The position numbers were made by a program, and so were the translations under genes. A stretch of DNA of 60,244 nucleotides from JAAZCI01 sp046462535 (GTDB lineage: Bacteria; Pseudomonadota; Gammaproteobacteria; Cardiobacteriales; Wohlfahrtiimonadaceae): the NCBI GenBank assembly GCA_046462535.1, contig JBKGVF010000015.1:1-60244 (forward strand). Reading direction: 5' to 3'. Positions within the stretch are counted from its first letter, which is position 1. Every line of letters starts with the position of its first letter. Positions 24,749 to 33,391 of this stretch are shown one piece after another. The notes below the pieces were generated by a model, which worked only from the letters and a program-made list of their open reading frames with translations, made no database searches and was not told where the DNA came from.

Positions 24749-26131
24749 ATGTCAGGGAAAATTGTTCAGGTAATTGGTGCCGTTGTTGACGTGGAGTTTC
24801 CACGAGATGCTGTTCCTAGCATATATAGCGCATTAAAAGTAAAAGAGAATGATCTAGTATTAGAAGTTCAGCAGCAGCTAGGTGATGGTGTTGTTCGAAC
24901 AATTGCAATGGGTAGTTCCGACGGATTACAACGTGGCTTAGAAGTTGAGGATACTAAAGGAATGATCTCTGTTCCTGTTGGTACGGGTACTTTAGGCCGC
25001 ATTATGGATGTATTAGGAAACCCCATCGATTACGCTGGACCAATTGAGTGTGACGAGACTTGGGAAATTCATAGAAAAGCACCTACTTATGAGGAGCAAG
25101 CAGGCTCTACAGAAGTATTAGAGACGGGAATTAAGGTTATTGACCTACTCTGTCCATTTGCAAGAGGGGGTAAAGTTGGTCTCTTTGGTGGTGCCGGTGT
25201 TGGTAAAACCGTAAATATGATGGAGTTAATCAACAACATTGCAAAAGAGCATGAGGGTCTCTCAGTCTTTGCGGGTGTTGGTGAGCGTACCCGTGAAGGT
25301 AATGACTTCTACTATGAGATGAAAGAGTCTAATGTTCTCGATAAAGTAGCGATGGTTTATGGGCAGATGAATGAGCCCCCAGGTAACCGTTTACGTGTTG
25401 CACTCTCAGGCCTTACAATGGCGGAGTACTTCCGTGATGAAGGGCGTGATGTTCTTCTCTTTATTGATAATATCTATCGCTATACTCTTGCGGGTACAGA
25501 GGTATCAGCACTTCTCGGTCGTATGCCATCGGCGGTAGGTTATCAGCCGACACTTGCTGAGGAGATGGGTGTTCTTCAAGAGCGTATCACCTCAACTAAG
25601 CAGGGCTCTATTACCTCTGTTCAGGCAGTTTATGTTCCTGCAGATGACTTAACAGACCCCTCACCGGCAACAACATTTGCTCACTTAGACGCAACGATTG
25701 TACTCTCCCGTGAGATTGCATCATTAGGTATCTATCCTGCGGTAGACCCACTCGATTCAACATCACGTCAGCTCGATCCCCAAATTATTGGTGAAGAGCA
25801 TTATCAAGCAGCGCGTGGTGTTCAGATGATTCTCCAGCGTTATGAAGAGCTTAAGGATATTATTGCAATCCTAGGTATGGATGAGCTATCAGAAGATGAT
25901 AAGCTGATCGTATCACGGGCAAGAAAGATTCAGCGCTTCTTATCTCAGCCGTTCCATGTAGCCGAGGTATTTACAGGAGCACCTGGAAAGTATGTTTCTC
26001 TCAAAGATACGATTGCAAGCTTCACCGCAATTTTAGCAGGGGAAGGAGACCATATTCCAGAGCAGCTCTTCTATATGGCAGGTAACTTTGATGAAGTACT
26101 TGAGCGCTACGCTAAGAGCAAAGAGAAGTAA
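24749..26131 (+). CDS. atpD: ATP synthase subunit beta (F1, catalytic)
   Basis: Subunit beta holds the catalytic sites. From the ATG at 24749 it has 460 residues and starts MSGKIVQVIGAVVDVEF, matching family starts; an in-frame ATG at 24731 would add six residues without homology. Walker A is GGAGVGKT, the catalytic glutamate is in GERTREGND, and the Walker B stretch is LLFIDNIYRYT. Both candidate starts have weak ribosome binding sites, so the exact start is less certain than the identity. Confidence 0.98.
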   Translation: MSGKIVQVIGAVVDVEFPRDAVPSIYSALKVKENDLVLEVQQQLGDGVVRTIAMGSSDGLQRGLEVEDTKGMISVPVGTGTLGRIMDVLGNPIDYAGPIECDETWEIHRKAPTYEEQAGSTEVLETGIKVIDLLCPFARGGKVGLFGGAGVGKTVNMMELINNIAKEHEGLSVFAGVGERTREGNDFYYEMKESNVLDKVAMVYGQMNEPPGNRLRVALSGLTMAEYFRDEGRDVLLFIDNIYRYTLAGTEVSALLGRMPSAVGYQPTLAEEMGVLQERITSTKQGSITSVQAVYVPADDLTDPSPATTFAHLDATIVLSREIASLGIYPAVDPLDSTSRQLDPQIIGEEHYQAARGVQMILQRYEELKDIIAILGMDELSEDDKLIVSRARKIQRFLSQPFHVAEVFTGAPGKYVSLKDTIASFTAILAGEGDHIPEQLFYMAGNFDEVLERYAKSKEK

Positions 26132-26156
26132 ATCGAAATTAGAATAGGAATGTTCA

Positions 26157-26579
26157 ATGAAAACAATTAATGTAACTATTGTCAGTGCTGAGAAAGAGCT
26201 CTACTCAGGAGATGTGACTTTTTTCGCCGGAACCGCTGTCACAGGTGAGATCGGTGTTTACCCAGGTCATCTTCCTGTGTTGACACTTTTGAAGCCAGGA
26301 CAGGTTCGTTTAACATTGAGCGATGAGAAAGAGGAAGTTTTCTGGATTTCAGGTGGTATCTTAGAGGTGCAACCAAATCAAATAATTGTTTTAGCTGATA
26401 GTGCTGAGCGTGCTAGCGATGTTGATAGTGCAGCTGCTCAAAAAGCAGTTGAGAAGGCTGAGCAGCTTCTAAAAGAGGCAGGATCTTCAGAAGACTTTGA
26501 CTTTGAGCAGGCACAGACTGAATTAAGCATTGCCCGTTCGCAGCTCGATGCAGTTAATCGAATGAAACAATTTAGATAG
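26157..26579 (+). CDS. atpC: ATP synthase subunit epsilon (F1)
   Basis: The 140-residue protein has the N-terminal beta-sandwich (family sequences GEIGVYPGHLPVLTLLKPG and ISGGILEVQPN) and a C-terminal helical hairpin that can inhibit hydrolysis. It is the last gene of the operon and is followed by a strong terminator. Confidence 0.98.
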   Translation: MKTINVTIVSAEKELYSGDVTFFAGTAVTGEIGVYPGHLPVLTLLKPGQVRLTLSDEKEEVFWISGGILEVQPNQIIVLADSAERASDVDSAAAQKAVEKAEQLLKEAGSSEDFDFEQAQTELSIARSQLDAVNRMKQFR

Positions 26580-26617
26580 TACTCTTTTAAAGAGTTACTA
26601 CTTCCAATTAGAGAGGA

Positions 26618-26652
26618 ATCCGTTATATTTATAGAGATATAACGGATTTTTT
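26618..26652 (+). terminator. Terminator of the atp operon
   Basis: A perfect 12-bp stem (26618-26629 with 26637-26648) with a 7-base loop is followed by a run of T. It lies 38 bp after the atpC stop. Confidence 0.92.
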
Positions 26653-26708
26653 ATTCGATCGATAAAGAGAGTAGATCGCTAAGAGGCTATTGAGGAGGAT
26701 AACTATCG

Positions 26709-28514
26709 ATGTTGTCATTGATTAAATTTCAGTTGTTCGATGGGTTAACCAATGAGCAACTCTACTCATTAGTCGTACTAATGCTTAGCTTTATTGCTTT
26801 TATGGCGGGCCGTTGGCGCTATGATCTAATCGCTTTAGGTGCTTTACTAGCATTGGTGATCGGAGGGATTGTCCCTATGGATCGCGCTTTCTTAGGGTTT
26901 AGCCACCGCGCGGTGATAACTGTGGCTGCTGTATTAGTGCTTAGCCATGCGTTAGGGAATACGGGGGTAACATTTCACCTCTCTCAACATTTAAGTCGAT
27001 TTTCGAGTCGGCCATCGCTACTAATTTTTACGTTAACACTATTGGTAGCTTTTTTCTCCGCCTTTATGAATGATGTAGGGGCTCTTGCGCTCATTATGCC
27101 CGTTGCCATCCAGGTATCGCAGCGTTATCAGATTCCAGCTTCTCAATTGCTAATGCCGATGGCTTTTGCTTCTCTGCTAGGGGGAACGTTAACGATGATA
27201 GGTACCCCGCCAAACTTAATTATTGCCCAATACCGTGAAACATTGGGGGTAGAGGCTTTTCAGATGTTTGATTACTTACCCGTTGGGATTGTGGTAGCTA
27301 CGGTGGGTATTCTTTATATCTCCTTTATCGGATGGCGATTTCTACCTGTACGGACTACCGATGAGAATGTTAAGCTCTTTGAGACAGATGATTACCTGCT
27401 AGAAGCCAAGGTGCTTGAGGGGAATAAATTTATTGGTCGAGTCGTCAACGATCTGATTAAGACAACTGAAGAGAATGTACATATTGTAGCGATTTTACGG
27501 GGGCCGCGTCGTATTCTCTCTCCTAGTTTAGAAGAGGAGATTAAGCTGAATGATATTCTCCTTGTTGAAGGGCAGCCTGAGGCGTTAAAACAGCTAGAGC
27601 TTCTATCTGGATTAAAGATTACCGATGGCATTAATCAGACGCGAGAGATGGTTAATGAGGAGATTGATTTTATTGAGGTGGTAATTAATCCTGGAGCGCG
27701 GATAGCAGACCACTCCTTAGCTGAGCTACAGTTACGGGAACGTTATGGAATTAATATTTTAGGTGTCTCGCGTCATGGTGAGAAGATCCGGCAACGCTTT
27801 TCGCGTCTTGTCTTAAAGACGGGAGATGTTCTCTTAATTCAAGGAATTAGTAAAGAGCTGCCAGAGACACTCAACTGGTTGGGCTGCCTTCCTTTAGCAG
27901 AGCGAAATGTTCGCTTAAAGCCCTCCTCGAAAATATTACCGACCCTCGCGGTCTTTATTGGCTCTATTCTATTGGTCGCATTTCAGATTCTTCCGGCACA
28001 TATTGCCTTTCCTTTAGCGATCTTCGTTCTAGTTGCGACTAAGTTACTCTCACTAAGAGAGGTATATCAGAGTTTTGAGGGCCCCTTAATTGTTTTATTA
28101 GGATGCTTTATTACTGTTGGTGCTGCGTTAGAGGAGACTGAAACTACTACCGTAATCGCACAACAACTTGTCTCGCTTTTAGAGACAATGCCGGCTATGG
28201 TAATATTAGGAACAGTGATGTTGGTAACAATGTTTATGACAGATGTGATCAACAGCTCAGCAACTGCTGTAATTATGGCACCTATTGCTGTAGGGGTTGC
28301 GAACCATATGGGTCATAGTTTTGACCCTTATCTGATGGCTGTGGCAATTGGCAGCTCCTGTGCTTTTAATACACCAATAGGGCACCACTCTAATACATTA
28401 GTGATGGGGCCAGGAGGCTACTATTTTGGTGATTATTGGCGAATGGGTCTTATGTTAGATCTAATTATTTTAGTCACGGCGGTGCCTGCACTGACGTACT
28501 TCTGGTCATTATAA
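26709..28514 (+). CDS. SLC13-family anion/dicarboxylate transporter with TrkA-C domains
   Basis: This 601-residue inner-membrane protein belongs to the SLC13 / ArsB-NhaD-like permease group (COG0471). The order is a membrane half (about 15-215), a cytoplasmic region with two TrkA-C (RCK_C) domains (about 220-400), and a second membrane half (about 410-600). Conserved membrane motifs include FMNDVGALALIMPVAIQ and the loop GGTLTMIGTPPNLIIAQ, mirrored in the second half by DVINSSATAVIMAPIAV. The double TrkA-C arrangement is common in putative sulfate or dicarboxylate carriers, and the exact substrate is not readable. It has an AGGAGG site and is 21 bp upstream of an aspartate-type aminotransferase, so an organic acid is plausible. 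Confidence 0.85.
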   Translation: MLSLIKFQLFDGLTNEQLYSLVVLMLSFIAFMAGRWRYDLIALGALLALVIGGIVPMDRAFLGFSHRAVITVAAVLVLSHALGNTGVTFHLSQHLSRFSSRPSLLIFTLTLLVAFFSAFMNDVGALALIMPVAIQVSQRYQIPASQLLMPMAFASLLGGTLTMIGTPPNLIIAQYRETLGVEAFQMFDYLPVGIVVATVGILYISFIGWRFLPVRTTDENVKLFETDDYLLEAKVLEGNKFIGRVVNDLIKTTEENVHIVAILRGPRRILSPSLEEEIKLNDILLVEGQPEALKQLELLSGLKITDGINQTREMVNEEIDFIEVVINPGARIADHSLAELQLRERYGINILGVSRHGEKIRQRFSRLVLKTGDVLLIQGISKELPETLNWLGCLPLAERNVRLKPSSKILPTLAVFIGSILLVAFQILPAHIAFPLAIFVLVATKLLSLREVYQSFEGPLIVLLGCFITVGAALEETETTTVIAQQLVSLLETMPAMVILGTVMLVTMFMTDVINSSATAVIMAPIAVGVANHMGHSFDPYLMAVAIGSSCAFNTPIGHHSNTLVMGPGGYYFGDYWRMGLMLDLIILVTAVPALTYFWSL

Positions 28515-28535
28515 AGATAGAAAAGGAAATAATAA

Positions 28536-29732
28536 ATGAATCTATTTAGTGATGTAAAATTGGCTCCTGATGACCCAATTATGGGTGTCGTAGAGGATTT
28601 TAAGAATGATCCCCGTGAAGGAAAGGCAAATTTAAGTATTGGGGTCTATTCAGATGCAGAGGGTAAAGTTCCTGTATTGCAGGCGGTGAGTCGAGCGGAG
28701 CAATTTATCGCTAATAATCCTATTCCTAAAGCCTATCTTCCGATGGTGGGATTTGATCAGTATGTTCAAGAAGTGCAAAAGATGCTCTTTGGTGAAGAGA
28801 ATCCTCTATTAGAGGAGGGGCGTGTAGCGACAATGCAGACTGTTGGTGGTACCGGAGCATTGAAGATTGGCGCAGATTTCTTAAAAGAGCTCTACCCAGA
28901 CAGTAAAGCCTATATATCTGATCCCACATGGGATAATCACCATGCTATTTTTGCAGGAGCTGGCTTAGATGTTGGATATTATCCCTATTTTGATAATGAG
29001 ACTAAAGGAGTGAACTTTGATGCGCTCTACCGCTTCTTTTCAGAGCTTCCTGCACGCTCTATTGTATTAATGCATGTTTGCTGCCATAACCCTACAGGAG
29101 CAGATCTCTCTTTAGAAGAGTGGGAAAAGGTAGCAGAGCTGATAAAAGAGCGAGATTTAGTTCCTTTCTTAGATATGGCTTATCAAGGGTTTTCAGAGGG
29201 ATTAGAGGAGGATGCAAAAGCAATTGAGGTCTTTATCCGCCACGATCTTAATTTCCTAATTTCAAACTCCTACTCAAAATCATTCTCTATTTATAGTGAG
29301 CGCATTGGAGCGTTATCGGTTGTTACCAATAGTAAAGATGAAGCAGAGCGGGTAATGTCACGCCTTAAAAAGATGGTGCGTGCAATCTACTCATCGCCCC
29401 CATCTCATGGAGCGTATATTGTTCAGCAGGTTCTATCGAGCCCAGAGTTGAAGCAGATGTGGCTTGATGAGCTTGCTGGGATGAGCTCCCGTATTAAAGA
29501 GATGCGGAGAAAGTTTGTAACGCTCCTTAACAGTAAGCAGGACAAGGTCGATTTTGAGTTTATCAACCGTCAAGCGGGTATGTTCTCCTATTCAGGACTT
29601 GATAAGCATCAAGTAGAAAAAATGAGAAAGGATTATGCTATCTATACAGTGGATACGGGACGAATCTGCATGGCAGGGCTCAACGAGAAGAATATTGAGC
29701 TTGTGGCAAATGCAGTAGTTAATGTACTATAG
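28536..29732 (+). CDS. Aspartate/aromatic aminotransferase (class I)
   Basis: The 398-residue enzyme is a PLP-dependent class I aminotransferase of the AspC/TyrB subgroup. The start FSDVKLAPDDPIMGV and the middle CCHNPTGADL are typical, the PLP lysine is in NSYSKSFSIYSERIG, and the closing FSYSGL and RICMAGLN regions match the subgroup. It transfers the amino group between aspartate or aromatic amino acids and 2-oxoglutarate. Whether it is AspC or TyrB in main activity cannot be told. It is closely linked to the transporter gene upstream. Confidence 0.92.
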   Translation: MNLFSDVKLAPDDPIMGVVEDFKNDPREGKANLSIGVYSDAEGKVPVLQAVSRAEQFIANNPIPKAYLPMVGFDQYVQEVQKMLFGEENPLLEEGRVATMQTVGGTGALKIGADFLKELYPDSKAYISDPTWDNHHAIFAGAGLDVGYYPYFDNETKGVNFDALYRFFSELPARSIVLMHVCCHNPTGADLSLEEWEKVAELIKERDLVPFLDMAYQGFSEGLEEDAKAIEVFIRHDLNFLISNSYSKSFSIYSERIGALSVVTNSKDEAERVMSRLKKMVRAIYSSPPSHGAYIVQQVLSSPELKQMWLDELAGMSSRIKEMRRKFVTLLNSKQDKVDFEFINRQAGMFSYSGLDKHQVEKMRKDYAIYTVDTGRICMAGLNEKNIELVANAVVNVL

Positions 29733-29764
29733 AGATAAGTAATTGATCAATTGGGAGAGATATT

Positions 29765-29860
29765 ATGAGAAATTGGGATGCAGTTATACCGTTATATATT
29801 ATTGGTGGATTGGCGATTATTGGGTGGATTGCACTCTTTGCGGTTGTACTCTTTAGCTAA
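29765..29860 (+). CDS. 31-residue single-span membrane peptide
   Basis: This small frame begins MRNWDAVIPLYIIGG and continues as one hydrophobic helix to a final LFS. It has a GGGAGA ribosome binding site 7 bases before the ATG at 29765, lies 32 bp after the aminotransferase stop, and is directly followed by a strong terminator, so it looks like the last gene of the transporter-aminotransferase unit. About 24 of the 31 residues are hydrophobic, with a charged N-terminus (Arg2, Asp5) that suggests one membrane span. No family is recognised. Function is unknown; a partner of the upstream transporter is conceivable, but it could also resemble small respiratory-chain peptides. Confidence 0.7.
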   Translation: MRNWDAVIPLYIIGGLAIIGWIALFAVVLFS

Positions 29861-29877
29861 TCTAAATGGTAAGAATA

Positions 29878-29906
29878 GGGAGTGCCGATTGGCACTCCTT
29901 TTTTTT
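29878..29906 (+). terminator. Terminator before birA
   Basis: An 8-bp stem (29879-29886 with 29891-29898, loop GATT) is followed by eight T residues (29899-29906). It ends the unit of transporter, aminotransferase and small peptide. birA begins 14 bp later. Confidence 0.93.
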
Positions 29907-29919
29907 GAGGTGAGAAAAG

Positions 29920-30891
29920 ATGTCGACCCACATTGTTTTAGAGTTGTTAGAGCGACGAGAGAGTAGCTATCTAAATCATAAAGAGCGTTTAAGGTATGAG
30001 GATTACTTAGCAATTATTACCCCACTGCTTGAGGCGAATCTGCTTCAGCCTCATCCGGGTAAAAGGGGTGATTTTATTGTAACAGAGCGATTTTCTCCAC
30101 TTGATGAGCAGGCGATCTGGGGTTATCTCACAAGAGAGAGGGATGATAATCTTGCACTCTATCTTCCTCCGGTAACCACTTCGACCAATGATGATGTACA
30201 GCAACGTAGTCATCTAGCACAAACGGTTGTAGCTGTGAGTGAGATGCAGCAGGCGGGACGTGGGCGCCGAGGACGTCGTTGGATCTCCCCCCCTTTTACC
30301 CATCTCTACTTCTCATTAGGTTATCATTATCAAGGGGCAGCACCTGAGCGACTCTCTTCGTTAAGCCTATTGGTAGGGATGAGGACGGCAGATATTTTGC
30401 AGGCATTAGGGATCGATGCTGAGATGAAGTGGCCTAATGATCTTTGGGTTGGGGGACGGAAGTTGGGGGGAATCTTAATTGAGACTAAAGTTCAAGGGGC
30501 TGCAATCCATATCACTATTGGAATTGGGATAAACAACTTAACGCTTCCGATGGCTGATTTAGCACATAATCGTAGCATTAGTTGTGAAGAGATCCTCGGT
30601 CAGCCACTTGATCGTAACCGATTAACAGCTCATTTAATTGATACCTATTTAACACTATTAGAGGAGCTCGATACGATCACACCCTATGAGCTTCAGAGGG
30701 AATGGCGGAAAAAGAGTGCCCTCTATGGTAAAGAGGTAACTATTTTTGCCGATGATGAGATAATTAATGGGGAAGAGGTGGGGATAGCGCCCGATGGTGC
30801 TTTGCTTATTGCCCTTGATGGGGGGGAGCAGAGGCGATTTTATTCTGGTGATGTCTCATTGCGACCATCTGAAGAGAGTGAAGAGGGCTAA
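29920..30891 (+). CDS. birA: Biotin-protein ligase BirA
   Basis: BirA activates biotin with ATP and attaches it to the biotin carboxyl carrier protein. The 323-residue protein has the biotin/ATP motif GRGRRGRRW at 113-121, then KWPNDLWV and KLGGILIET, and a C-terminal SH3-like domain. The first 65 residues take the place of the winged-helix repressor domain but match it only loosely, with a DYLAIITPLLEANLL helix; the repressor role is therefore uncertain. The ATG follows GAGGTGAG and begins 14 bp after a strong terminator, so it needs its own promoter or read-through. Confidence 0.93.
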   Translation: MSTHIVLELLERRESSYLNHKERLRYEDYLAIITPLLEANLLQPHPGKRGDFIVTERFSPLDEQAIWGYLTRERDDNLALYLPPVTTSTNDDVQQRSHLAQTVVAVSEMQQAGRGRRGRRWISPPFTHLYFSLGYHYQGAAPERLSSLSLLVGMRTADILQALGIDAEMKWPNDLWVGGRKLGGILIETKVQGAAIHITIGIGINNLTLPMADLAHNRSISCEEILGQPLDRNRLTAHLIDTYLTLLEELDTITPYELQREWRKKSALYGKEVTIFADDEIINGEEVGIAPDGALLIALDGGEQRRFYSGDVSLRPSEESEEG

Positions 30892-30928
30892 AAAGGGGGT
30901 GACAGTGGCGTTTTAAAGTCACAGCCCC
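30890..30928 (-). terminator. Terminator between convergent birA and the peptidoglycan-binding gene
   Basis: A stem formed by GGGG+GTGAC (30895-30903) and GTCAC+CCCC (30918-30928, two-base bulge) is followed on the minus strand by five T residues. It probably ends the minus-strand gene starting at 33367. Confidence 0.7.
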
Positions 30929-30937
30929 CCCATCCTA

Positions 30938-33367
30938 TTAGTTACAACGAAGCGAGAGAACACGCCCATTTTTATAGAAGATGCTGCATTGGGCACCATT
31001 CTTTTGTCCTTGGCACCACCGCATCCCCATGGAGATGTTATTCACACGACAACCAACCACATTGCCCTGATTATTGCGTACAAGCTCAAGGCGACCTGAG
31101 ACGCGATTGCTCGGCGCTGCAGCTAGCTCGCCCTCAATCTGCTGCCCCTTTTGACTCAATTGACTCATGGAGATATTCTGCTTTGGTGGGGTAGCTGGCT
31201 GAGTTGTAGCGGTTGCACGGCTTGGGGCGCGTCTTTGTAGTCGTGATTGCTGCTCATCAAGCGCGACCTTTAGCTGCATTAAGATCTCAGCATTGAAGTT
31301 TTCTGCCTGATCATGACCGTGCTTAGCTAAGAAGTTGTTCATCTCTTTTCGTGTATTTTTGCCAAAAATACCATCGACACTCAATTTGTATCCTAACTCT
31401 TTTAGATAGCTCTGCCCCTGTTTTACACTCGCTTTTTCAAAGTAGGGAAGTAGTGATCGATCATTGGCAACATCATCAGGAATATTAACGGCTTTACGAA
31501 ACTCAACTAATGCCTTCTGTGTAGAGGGGCCATCAATACCATCGGCCTTACCCTTAAGATGGCCAAATCCGATTAGATACTTCTGCATCTGAGTGATAAA
31601 TGCCGCTTCACGCTCTAAGAGTTCAAGATGCTCCTTATATTGTGCAAGATAGTTTGACGCCTCTTGGCGATCGAGTAAAAGCAACATTAAGGGAAGATCG
31701 AGCTCTGCTCTTCTCTCTGTAAGTGCTGCTTCCTCCTTTAGCTTAATGATTGCACGGCGTGTTTTTGGACCTAATGTTCCGGTAGGATTATCCTCCATAT
31801 ATCCACTCTGCTGGAGATAGCGTTGAAACTTATTGATAACGAGACGCTGAAGCTGCTGTAGTGTTGCTCGGCCAATTACACCATCTGCAGTAAGATTTTC
31901 CGCCCGCTGAAAGGCTTTGATAGCCTCTTTAGTGGATGAGCCACTAATTCCATCAACTTCCCCCTTAAAGTATCCTAAATAGGCTAAGAGTAGCTGCTGG
32001 AGAGCAATATTCTCATTCCCTCCCGGAGTATAACTAGCAATAGTAGGGAGTGTGGGTGCCTCCTCTTCGGTAAGATCTGACTGTTGCTGTGGTGAAGTTT
32101 CTTGGTCGAGTGAGGCTTCTCCATCTGCATCGGCAATATAATCACGGGCAAGCTCCTGTTCGGAGGCTTCAGCATATGAGTGACTCAACTTTCGTTTGTG
32201 GGCTTCATTCTGATTAAAGAGAACTAGAAGTAAGTGGGGTGAGAGGCTGCCCGTCTCCTCAATTTGCTGTTTCCGCTCAAAAGATTGTATTGCACCACGG
32301 GTGCTAATACCATCAATACCATCAATTTCGTTATGGTAAAGATCCAACTCTTTCAGTGCTTTTTGGGTTATTTTACGGACCTCTCTCTCCAACACCTGCT
32401 CCCATGAGGGGTGTAGCTCTCCTGTCTCTTCGTGATTGATGGAGCGCTGGTAGCGTTTAATGGCATTTCGGGTGATAGGGCCCATATCACCATCTAACTC
32501 ATCAGGGAAGAATCCCATTAATTTAAGCCAGGTCTGAATTGTTAAAACATTTCCCGAGCGGGCATTGATTAAGATCTGGTCGATCTCATCGCGGGTTAAG
32601 TTAAAGGGGAGTGTTATCTGTTCCCCCTCTGTAGTAGATGGCTCCTCCACTTTAGGGGATGAGGTCTGTTGTAGATCCTCTTGTTCTGTCGGTTGAGATT
32701 GTGTGATCTGCTCCTCTTCTTCCACGAGTTCACCGCGATTACTAATCAAATAGGCGAGGTGGGGACGATCGATTGCCTGATCGGATGCCCGTAAGTTATT
32801 GATTAATGAGGCGCTGATTAAAGGGGCTGTTGGGTCATCATTTAGCTGCTGTAGTAGGGAGATGGTTGCGCTATCGAGGATACCCGTTAGAGGGATCTGG
32901 TATCCAAGGTCGATAAGGCGGTTCTGAAGAGTGTAGATTGCCTCTATCTCCAGCTCCTCAAACCAATCGGGCGTTATATAATGATTTTCGTTAAGGCCTC
33001 GAGTACGTTGGAAGTTGAGAATATTCTCTCTAAAGGGTTCATTGTAGATTCCTAACGTGTTGTCGACAGGTACATTGAGAAGATAGAACCAGAGTTGAAC
33101 CCGCCGAACAAGGGCTTTATCTACCCCTGATGTTAACCCAATCTCATTGGCCCACTTCAATACCGCTGTCTGGTGGGTGCTGCGCGCATAATCCACAAGA
33201 GTGAATCCATTATGATCCGATTGTTGTAGGAGGCTACCACTAAGCTGAGAGAGGGGGTTTAGAGCCCCCTTCTCGGCATACTCAAAGAGGGGGTTATCAG
33301 CAGCAAGGCTACCTCCTCCAAGAAGTGAGAGGCAGAGGAGTGATCGGGTAACGAATGCACGTAACAT
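30938..33367 (-). CDS. Secreted protein with about eight peptidoglycan-binding (PGBD) repeats
   Basis: This 809-residue protein starts with a signal peptide (about 1-22, cleavage near SLAAD). Residues 25-80 look like one ankyrin-type unit (DHNGFTLVDYARSTHQ). About eight PG_binding_1-like units follow, near 85-140, 145-195, 275-330, 333-385, 455-508, 512-565, 592-645 and 650-702. Their hallmark is a turn of DGxxGxxT, as in VDGISGSSTKEAI. Acidic, Gln-rich linkers separate the pairs. The last 60 residues form a small domain with four cysteines (773, 785, 794, 808), which might form disulfides in the periplasm. No hydrolase or transpeptidase domain is seen. It probably binds cell wall. I know no named protein with this layout. 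mnmG is 24 bp upstream on the same strand. Confidence 0.75.
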   Translation of the reverse strand: MLRAFVTRSLLCLSLLGGGSLAADNPLFEYAEKGALNPLSQLSGSLLQQSDHNGFTLVDYARSTHQTAVLKWANEIGLTSGVDKALVRRVQLWFYLLNVPVDNTLGIYNEPFRENILNFQRTRGLNENHYITPDWFEELEIEAIYTLQNRLIDLGYQIPLTGILDSATISLLQQLNDDPTAPLISASLINNLRASDQAIDRPHLAYLISNRGELVEEEEQITQSQPTEQEDLQQTSSPKVEEPSTTEGEQITLPFNLTRDEIDQILINARSGNVLTIQTWLKLMGFFPDELDGDMGPITRNAIKRYQRSINHEETGELHPSWEQVLEREVRKITQKALKELDLYHNEIDGIDGISTRGAIQSFERKQQIEETGSLSPHLLLVLFNQNEAHKRKLSHSYAEASEQELARDYIADADGEASLDQETSPQQQSDLTEEEAPTLPTIASYTPGGNENIALQQLLLAYLGYFKGEVDGISGSSTKEAIKAFQRAENLTADGVIGRATLQQLQRLVINKFQRYLQQSGYMEDNPTGTLGPKTRRAIIKLKEEAALTERRAELDLPLMLLLLDRQEASNYLAQYKEHLELLEREAAFITQMQKYLIGFGHLKGKADGIDGPSTQKALVEFRKAVNIPDDVANDRSLLPYFEKASVKQGQSYLKELGYKLSVDGIFGKNTRKEMNNFLAKHGHDQAENFNAEILMQLKVALDEQQSRLQRRAPSRATATTQPATPPKQNISMSQLSQKGQQIEGELAAAPSNRVSGRLELVRNNQGNVVGCRVNNISMGMRWCQGQKNGAQCSIFYKNGRVLSLRCN

Positions 33368-33391
33368 ATTAAGAATCCTTTGAAATCGTCT

